A stretch of 64,000 nt of DNA, taken from contig NZ_CP015449.1 of NCBI RefSeq assembly GCF_003096075.1, forward strand, positions 3,341,001 to 3,405,000, given 5' to 3'. A model generated the notes under the pieces. It saw only the letters and a program-made list of their open reading frames with translations, was not told where the DNA came from and made no database searches. A program made the translations under genes and the position numbers. Below, piece by piece: positions 58,925 to 64,000 of the stretch (the first letter of the stretch is position 1; the number at the start of each line of letters is the position of its first letter). Source of the stretch: Dietzia lutea (GTDB lineage: Bacteria > Actinomycetota > Actinomycetes > Mycobacteriales > Mycobacteriaceae).

Positions 58925-59497
58925 ATGCGCCACCGACCGCCCCTCCGGCCCGCCGCCCTCGCGGCGATCCTGGCGATCGCCCTCACCGGCGGGTGTGCGG
59001 CCGACCCCGACGAGCCCGCCGGGCCGGAGACCGCGAGCGACGCGACGCCGTCCGCGCCGGGGAGCTCCTCGTCGTCGTCCCCGGGTCCGGCGTCGACCGC
59101 GCGCTCGTCGTCCGCCCCCACGTCCTCGACCGCGCCGACATCCTCGCCGCGGGGCCCCTCCCCCACCGCGACGCCGCCGACCCCGCCCGCGCCGCCGTTC
59201 ATCGCAGCCGCGACCTGGGCGGACTCCGACTACGGCGTCACCCTCCAGGTCGCGCCGACCGACTCGGGACGCCGCGCGTGGGGCGCGGGCGACGCCGAGG
59301 CGGCCTGGCGCGAGGTCCTGCAGCTGGCCCCCGACGCGGACACCCCGGGCATGTGGGAGCAGTTCGACTGCCACTGGACGTGGGCGCGGCTGCTCGAGCC
59401 GGACAAGCCCACGTGGAACGTCGAACCGTGGCGGCCGGTCGTGCCGCCCGAGCGGATGCTGGCCGAGGGATGCAACCCGGGAGGGCCGGAGGTATGA
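58925..59497 (+). CDS. DUF2599-type lipoprotein
   Basis: 190 residues. Signal peptide with lipobox LTGGC (Cys about 23), a Ser/Thr/Pro linker (about 30-92), then a DUF2599 domain: VTLQVAPTDSGR...AWREVLQLAPDADTPGMWEQFDCHW...WNVEPWRP...GCNP, with the conserved Cys pair. Related mycobacterial proteins are secreted, with unknown function. CAGACT lies seven bases before the ATG. The stop overlaps the next ATG. Confidence 0.8.
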   Translation: MRHRPPLRPAALAAILAIALTGGCAADPDEPAGPETASDATPSAPGSSSSSSPGPASTARSSSAPTSSTAPTSSPRGPSPTATPPTPPAPPFIAAATWADSDYGVTLQVAPTDSGRRAWGAGDAEAAWREVLQLAPDADTPGMWEQFDCHWTWARLLEPDKPTWNVEPWRPVVPPERMLAEGCNPGGPEV

Positions 59498-60111
59498 GCA
59501 GGTCAGCAAGAAGCGCGAGTAGGTCGGCGGCGGGTCCGGTGATCCGACCGGCCACGACGGGCGACGCCGCCGGATGTCGGGACGTGTACGCGCCGTACGT
59601 GCGCGAGACGACGGTGACGTTCGAGGACGAGGTGCCGACCGTCGAGGAGTTCGCCGCGCGGATCTCGCGCGCGCTCGACCGGTACGACTGGCTGGTCGCC
59701 GAGCTCGACGGGCGCATCGCCGGTTACGCCTACGCCGGGCCGGTCAAGGAGCGCGCCGCGTACGCCTGGTCGTGCGAGGTGAGCGTCTACGTGGACCCCG
59801 ACGCCCGCGGCAACGGGCTGGGCCGGGCGCTCTACCGCGAACTGTTCACCCGGCTCGAGGGGCGCGGGTTCCGGCGGATGCTCGCGATCATCACCCTGCC
59901 CAACGAACCCAGCGTCGGGATGCACCGGGCGCTGGGCTTCCGGGAGGCGGGGCGGCTGGAGCGGATCGGGTTCAAGCACGGGCGGTGGCTGGACGTGACC
60001 TGGCTGCAGGCCGACCTCGGGCCGAACCCGGCGGCGCCCCCGACAGCGCGTCCGGGTCACCGGCCCCCGGCCCACCAGGGGTCCCAGGATCACCGACCCC
60101 CGCCGGGCTGA
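59494..60111 (+). CDS. GNAT acetyltransferase, phosphinothricin acetyltransferase-like
   Basis: 205 residues. PVIRPATTGDAAGCRDVYAPYVRETTVTFEDEVPTVEEF and SVYVDPDARGNGLGRALY plus GFREAGRLERIGFKHGRWLDV follow the Pat/Bar-MddA group, which acetylates phosphinothricin or methionine derivatives. The core ends near 60020; a Pro/His-rich tail runs to 60111 and overlaps the convergent acyltransferase gene by 140 bases. ATG overlaps the upstream stop (ATGA) with GGAGG. Confidence 0.82.
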   Translation: MSRSARSASRSAAGPVIRPATTGDAAGCRDVYAPYVRETTVTFEDEVPTVEEFAARISRALDRYDWLVAELDGRIAGYAYAGPVKERAAYAWSCEVSVYVDPDARGNGLGRALYRELFTRLEGRGFRRMLAIITLPNEPSVGMHRALGFREAGRLERIGFKHGRWLDVTWLQADLGPNPAAPPTARPGHRPPAHQGSQDHRPPPG

Positions 60112-61459
60112 GGGCTCCGAGGGCGCGGCGCACCAGCCCGGCGCACAGCTCGTCGAGCCACCCGCCCACCGAGGCCCGGGCGGCGGCCGTGTCCGGGTAG
60201 CGGCAGCGCACGTGCAGTCCCGAGCCGTTGACCACGAACCACACCATCACCCCGTCGGTGCGGATCACCGCCGACACGTGCTGCGGGCGCAGGCCGAGGT
60301 CCACGTCGATCGGCAGGCGCCGGTGGTCGAGCCACGAGACCGCGAACATGCCCGGCGTGTGCGGCATCCCGCCGTACGGTGCGAGGATCGGGGCGAGCGC
60401 GTGCGAGCCCAGCTCGATGGCCTCCCGCACCGCCGCCGCGCAGGCCGCCGGGTCGGGGTCGTCGCACTCGATGACCGAGTTGGTGATGAACCAGCCCACC
60501 GAGTCGTCCCAGCGGTGCGGCCGGTCCGGGTCGTGGCGCGAGTGCACCGGCAGCACCGCCCGCAGCCCGACCCCGGCGCGGCGGCGCAACACCGCGGTCA
60601 TCTCGGCCACGGCCAGCGCGATCATCCGCACCCCGCCCGCCGCGGCCGCCGCCTCCAGCGCGGTCACCCCGTCCCGGTCGAGCACGTCGCGCACCTCGAC
60701 CACCTGCTCGCGGGGCACCGCGATGTCGCCCAGGTCCAGCGGGAAGACCGGCATCCCGCCCGCGCCGCGGTCCATGATCGCCGCCCACTTCTCGTGCACC
60801 CGGGCCGGCGCCGGAGGCCGGGCCGCCAACTCGGCGGTGTGCTCGGCGAACGGCGCCGCCGGCGGCAGTCCCGCTGCGGGCTCGCGGCCGCGGGCCAGGT
60901 CGTCCAGGCCGGAGCAGAAGTCGCGCATCACCACCAGCAGCGACCACGCGTCGACGTGACTGTGGTCGAACCCGATCACCGCCACCGGCCGCTCCCGCGG
61001 ATCCCGTGGCTGCACCAGGCACAACGCGTGCGCCGGCCGGGCGAACGGACTACACGCCTCGTCGAAGACCCGCCGGACCACGGCCCGCGGGTCCTCACCC
61101 GGCTTCGTCCGCGGGACCCGCCAGCCGAGCGGCTGCACGGTCACCGGCCGCAGGCGGAGCTCGTCGTCGATCTCGTCGTCGTCATCCACGCGGTGCCCCC
61201 CGCCCTCGAGCACCGTGCGCAGGGCCCCGTGCCGCTCGATGACCCGCAGCCACGCGCGGGCCACCAGGTCGCGGTCGGCCGCCAGCGGCAGGGTGAACGC
61301 CAGCCCCATCCACGACCCGGCGCGCGGCCCCAGCGAGGCGTGCCGCGCCTGGTCGAACGACGGCGGCAGATCGGCATCCTGAGCTGGACTGATCTTCGTC
61401 ACATACCGGTGGAGGACGCCGTCCGGCAGCTCCATCCGGGTTACCGTGGTGAGCCTCAT
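59972..61459 (-). CDS. PapA-like condensation-domain acyltransferase
   Basis: About 495 residues. The catalytic H-x-x-x-D lies in FDHSHVDAWSLL (about 165), with a second-half marker DSVGWFITNSV (the usual DFG-like latch region). PapA and condensation-domain proteins transfer acyl groups between CoA or carrier proteins and alcohols. No partner synthase is nearby. ATG 61459 has TACCGT seven bases upstream. The last 45 residues are low-complexity Gly/Pro/Ala and overlap the GNAT gene. Confidence 0.75.
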   Translation of the reverse strand: MRLTTVTRMELPDGVLHRYVTKISPAQDADLPPSFDQARHASLGPRAGSWMGLAFTLPLAADRDLVARAWLRVIERHGALRTVLEGGGHRVDDDDEIDDELRLRPVTVQPLGWRVPRTKPGEDPRAVVRRVFDEACSPFARPAHALCLVQPRDPRERPVAVIGFDHSHVDAWSLLVVMRDFCSGLDDLARGREPAAGLPPAAPFAEHTAELAARPPAPARVHEKWAAIMDRGAGGMPVFPLDLGDIAVPREQVVEVRDVLDRDGVTALEAAAAAGGVRMIALAVAEMTAVLRRRAGVGLRAVLPVHSRHDPDRPHRWDDSVGWFITNSVIECDDPDPAACAAAVREAIELGSHALAPILAPYGGMPHTPGMFAVSWLDHRRLPIDVDLGLRPQHVSAVIRTDGVMVWFVVNGSGLHVRCRYPDTAAARASVGGWLDELCAGLVRRALGALSPAGVGDPGTPGGPGAGDPDALSGAPPGSARGRPAARSRPATARA

Positions 61460-61504
61460 GGCCCGCACGGTAGGGCCGCCGTGTTACGGGGAAAGGCGCG
61501 AAGT

Positions 61505-62308
61505 GTGACGACGACGAGACGGGCGGACACCCCGCCCGGCGGGGACGGACACGCGCTGGCCCGGGATCGCAGGGGCACCGGCCTTCCGGTGGTACAGCTG
61601 CACGGGCTCAGCTCGAGCCGGCGCCGCGACGAGGTGTTCGGGCTCGATCTCACGGCGGGCCGCGACGGCTTGCAGGTGGTCCGCTACGACGCCCGCGGAC
61701 ACGGCGAGTCGCCCGGCACCACCGATCCCGACGACTACACGTGGCCCGCGCTGGCCCGCGACCTGCTGGCGCTCCTCGACGAGGAGTTCCCGGGCGAACG
61801 CGTGCACGGGGTGGGCCAGTCGATGGGCTCGGCCACGCTCCTCACCGCCGCGGCCGCCGAGCCGGACCGGTTCGCCTCCCTCACGCTGGGCATCCCCCCG
61901 ACGGTGTGGCGGTGGCGGCGCGAGCAGGCCCGCCTGTACGACCTCGCCGCGCGGCAGGTGGCCAGGTGGGGCGGCGCGCGGTGGGCCGAGGCGACCCGAC
62001 TGCCACCGACGTCCCCGGCGATCGACCCCGACCGGCCGCACACCACCCCCGACGTGCGCGACGAGTGGCTGCCCGCCGCGTTCCGGGGCGCGGCCGCGAC
62101 CGACCTCCCGCCGGAGGAGCAGATCGCGCGGCTGGGGATGCCGGTCCTCCTGTTGGCGTGGCCGCAGGACGCCTCGCACCCGCTCGAGGTGGCCGAACAC
62201 CTGCTGGAGCTGCTTCCCGACGCCCGGCTCGAGGTGGCGCGCACCCCTGCCGAGGTGGCGGCGTGGCCGCGGTTGGTCGGCGAGTTCGTGGTGGCCTGCG
62301 GCGGGTAG
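61505..62308 (+). CDS. Alpha/beta hydrolase lacking the usual C-terminal histidine
   Basis: 267 residues. HGLSSSRRRDEV, DARGHGESPG and the nucleophile GQSMGS give a standard hydrolase front. The C-terminal part reads WPQDASHPLEVAEHLLELLPDARLEV, then lacks the normal G-H motif; the His in DASHP is the only candidate. Such a variant subgroup exists in actinobacteria. GTG has GGGAAAGG upstream. Divergent from the PapA-like gene. Confidence 0.72.
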   Translation: MTTTRRADTPPGGDGHALARDRRGTGLPVVQLHGLSSSRRRDEVFGLDLTAGRDGLQVVRYDARGHGESPGTTDPDDYTWPALARDLLALLDEEFPGERVHGVGQSMGSATLLTAAAAEPDRFASLTLGIPPTVWRWRREQARLYDLAARQVARWGGARWAEATRLPPTSPAIDPDRPHTTPDVRDEWLPAAFRGAAATDLPPEEQIARLGMPVLLLAWPQDASHPLEVAEHLLELLPDARLEVARTPAEVAAWPRLVGEFVVACGG

Positions 62309-62381
62309 CGGTGGCGGTCGGCGGCGGCCGGCGGTGGCGGGCAGCGGTGGCACCATCGCGTCGTCCTCGCACAATGGGGAC

Positions 62382-63788
62382 ATGCGTGAACTTCAGAGGA
62401 CGATCATCGACCACCTCGGGGTGAAGCCCGAGATCGACCCGGCCGCCGAGGTCGACCGTCGGGTGCGGTTCCTCGTGGATTACCTGCGGGCGAGCGGCGC
62501 CAAGGGCTATGTGCTGGGCCTGTCCGGCGGGGTCGACTCGACACTGGCCGGTCGCCTGGCCCAGCTCGCGGTGGAGAAGGTCCGCGCCGAGGGCGGGGAC
62601 GCGGTGTTCGTCGGGATGCGCCTGCCCTACCGCGTGCAGCACGACGAGGCCGACGCCGTCACGGCCGTGGAGTTCGTCGACGCCGACGAGGCCGTCACCG
62701 TCAACGTCGCGCCCGGCGTCGATGCGCTCAACGGCGAGATCCGCGAGGCCACGGGCAGCGAGCTCACCGACTTCACCAAGGGCAACGCCAAGGCCCGCCA
62801 CCGGATGGTCGCCCAGTACGCCCTCGCCGGGGACCGCGGACTGCTCGTGATCGGCGCCGACCACGCCGCCGAGAACGTCACCGGCTTCTTCACCAAGTTC
62901 GGCGACGGCGCCGCCGACGTGCTCCCGCTGTCGGGCCTGAACAAGCGTCAGGGTCGCGCGCTGCTGCGCCATCTCGGGGCGCCCAAGCAACTGTGGGACA
63001 AGGTCCCCACCGCCGATCTGCTCGACGAGAACGAGGGGCAGACCGACGAGGACGAGCTGGGCCTGCGGTACGACGACATCGACGACTACCTCGAGGGCCG
63101 CGACGTGCCCGAGCAGATCGCCGAGACCATCGAGTCGGTGTGGCACCGCAACCGACACAAGCGCACGACCCCGGTCGAGGTGTCCGACGCCTGGTGGCGT
63201 CCGGGCGAGCAGACCGCGCTCGTGGTGATCGACATGCAGAACTCGTACTTCGAGTTCCCCGACCTCGCCTCGGTGCGCGACGAGCTGGTCGCGTCGATCA
63301 ACGAACTCATCGAGGCCGCCCACGAGGCCGGCCGGCCGGTGGTGCTGGTGCGCACCGAGCACGCCCGGGACAGGTCCACGTGGACGCTCAACATGTGCGA
63401 GGACGACCAGGGCTTCGCCTTCCCCGGCACCGAGCAGGCGCAGTTCCTCGACGAGCTGGCCACCGGCGACCACATCGAGGTGGTCAAGACCCGCGACAGC
63501 GCCTTCTTCGACACCGACCTCAAGGCGCGGCTCGCGCACATCGGAGTGGACCACCTGCTGGTGTGCGGCGTGTCGACGCACAGCTGCGTGGCGCAGACGG
63601 CGATCGACGGGTTCGCCGAGAACCTGCACGTGGCGATCGCCCGCGGCGCGATCTCGTCGGACAACTCGGAGCTGTCCGAGGCGCTGCTGGACTTCTGCGC
63701 GGACCAGATGCGCCAGCCGATCGTCGACCAGCAGGCGAGCCTGGAGCTGCTGCGGACCGGCGCGTGGCCGGAGTCCGACTCCGACTAG
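62382..63788 (+). CDS. nadE: NAD synthetase NadE fused to an isochorismatase-like cysteine hydrolase
   Basis: 468 residues. Residues about 1-272: ammonia-dependent NAD synthetase with P-loop GLSGGVDST, VIGADHAAENVTGFFTKFGDG and PTADLLDENEGQTDE. Residues about 278-465: cysteine hydrolase with Asp in VVIDMQNSYF, Lys in VVKTRDSAFF and Cys in GVSTHSCVAQTA (about 403), the nicotinamidase/isochorismatase triad. A nicotinamidase partner would release the ammonia that NadE uses. CACAAT lies six bases before the ATG. Confidence 0.88.
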   Translation: MRELQRTIIDHLGVKPEIDPAAEVDRRVRFLVDYLRASGAKGYVLGLSGGVDSTLAGRLAQLAVEKVRAEGGDAVFVGMRLPYRVQHDEADAVTAVEFVDADEAVTVNVAPGVDALNGEIREATGSELTDFTKGNAKARHRMVAQYALAGDRGLLVIGADHAAENVTGFFTKFGDGAADVLPLSGLNKRQGRALLRHLGAPKQLWDKVPTADLLDENEGQTDEDELGLRYDDIDDYLEGRDVPEQIAETIESVWHRNRHKRTTPVEVSDAWWRPGEQTALVVIDMQNSYFEFPDLASVRDELVASINELIEAAHEAGRPVVLVRTEHARDRSTWTLNMCEDDQGFAFPGTEQAQFLDELATGDHIEVVKTRDSAFFDTDLKARLAHIGVDHLLVCGVSTHSCVAQTAIDGFAENLHVAIARGAISSDNSELSEALLDFCADQMRQPIVDQQASLELLRTGAWPESDSD

Positions 63789-63864
63789 CGCTCGGCCGGG
63801 CGGCGCCGCGCGGCCCGGTCGACCGGGCGGGCCACCCGCTCCGACCGCCGGGCGGCGCCGCCGG

Positions 63865-64000
63865 TCAGCCCCGCGCGACGACGCCGGTGATCGGGATGCG
63901 GCCGCCCACGGCCTGGCGGAAGTTGAGCACCGCGCGCTTGACGTGGTCGCCGGTCGTCACCACGACCGCGCCGGTGGTGCCGCGATCGCGGAAGATCCGG
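63865..64000 (-). CDS. C-terminal end of an unidentified protein
   Basis: The last 44 residues, ending in TGA at 63865-63867, read RIFRDRGTTGAVVVTTGDHV and so on to ITGVVARG. The gene enters from the right edge. Codon use fits coding sequence and the frame is open, but I do not recognise the family. Confidence 0.45.
   Translation of the reverse strand, partial: RIFRDRGTTGAVVVTTGDHVKRAVLNFRQAVGGRIPITGVVARG

Noticed and set aside
1-64000. Search for CRISPR arrays, insertion sequences, phage genes, tRNA or rRNA
   Set aside because: No regular spaced repeats, transposase or integrase motifs, tRNA-like cloverleaf or conserved rRNA sequence were noticed by eye; a dedicated search could still find a short RNA.

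Overview
The window is about 70 percent GC, densely packed on both strands and rich in GTG starts. It looks like chromosomal DNA of a mycolic-acid actinobacterium (Mycobacteriales). Markers are glucosyl-3-phosphoglycerate synthase, a tuberculostearate (tmsA-tmsB type) gene pair, a sigK-rskA-fasciclin locus, a DUF222/13E12 gene, many acyl-CoA dehydrogenases and PapA-like and DUF732/DUF2599 proteins. Dietzia is my best genus guess, by inference only. I see no phage, insertion sequence, CRISPR array, tRNA or rRNA.

Layout. 1-0.9 kb: start of a DUF222 gene behind a promoter with LexA-like boxes. 0.9-7.6 kb: acyl-CoA dehydrogenase, PIG-L deacetylase, AlkB-like dioxygenase, MFS transporter, hisN-like phosphatase. 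7.8-11.4 kb: a four-gene overlapping OpuC-type betaine/choline ABC importer. 11.4-18.2 kb: hydrolase, small membrane proteins, a broken nitrilase-family gene, CDF metal exporter, NfeD plus SPFH pair, TetR regulator. 18.2-26.9 kb: a minus-strand run with an ACAD10/11-type dehydrogenase plus kinase, histidine phosphatase, hydrolase, MMPL exporter, lipocalin and SDR. 27-31 kb: gpgS, methyltransferase, ribM under an FMN riboswitch, Rieske lipoprotein. 31-46 kb: aminotransferase, oxidoreductases, L,D-transpeptidase, peptide transporter, two CNNM/CBS transporters, lipoprotein PBP, SDR plus a large acyl-CoA dehydrogenase. 46-50 kb: fasciclin lipoprotein, membrane molybdopterin oxidoreductase, sigK, rskA. 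50-54 kb: tmsB, tmsA, sterol-desaturase-like gene. 54-64 kb: lipoproteins, patatin, aroD, a 38-codon small gene, GNAT, PapA-like acyltransferase, hydrolase and a NAD synthetase fused to a cysteine hydrolase.

The most notable signals are these. About 20 start codons lie 6-8 bases after a TANNNT or CANNNT hexamer, which suggests leaderless transcription; at four tandem boundaries the upstream stop codon is itself the first half of that hexamer. Two dispersed, structured intergenic repeats share sequence and fold. A 38-residue amphipathic small protein has a strong ribosome site. The NadE-hydrolase fusion could couple ammonia release to NAD amidation. The FMN riboswitch identifies the PnuC-like gene as a riboflavin transporter, and the SigK-type promoter in front of the fasciclin gene links it to the nearby sigma factor. 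Most other content is ordinary chromosomal housekeeping.
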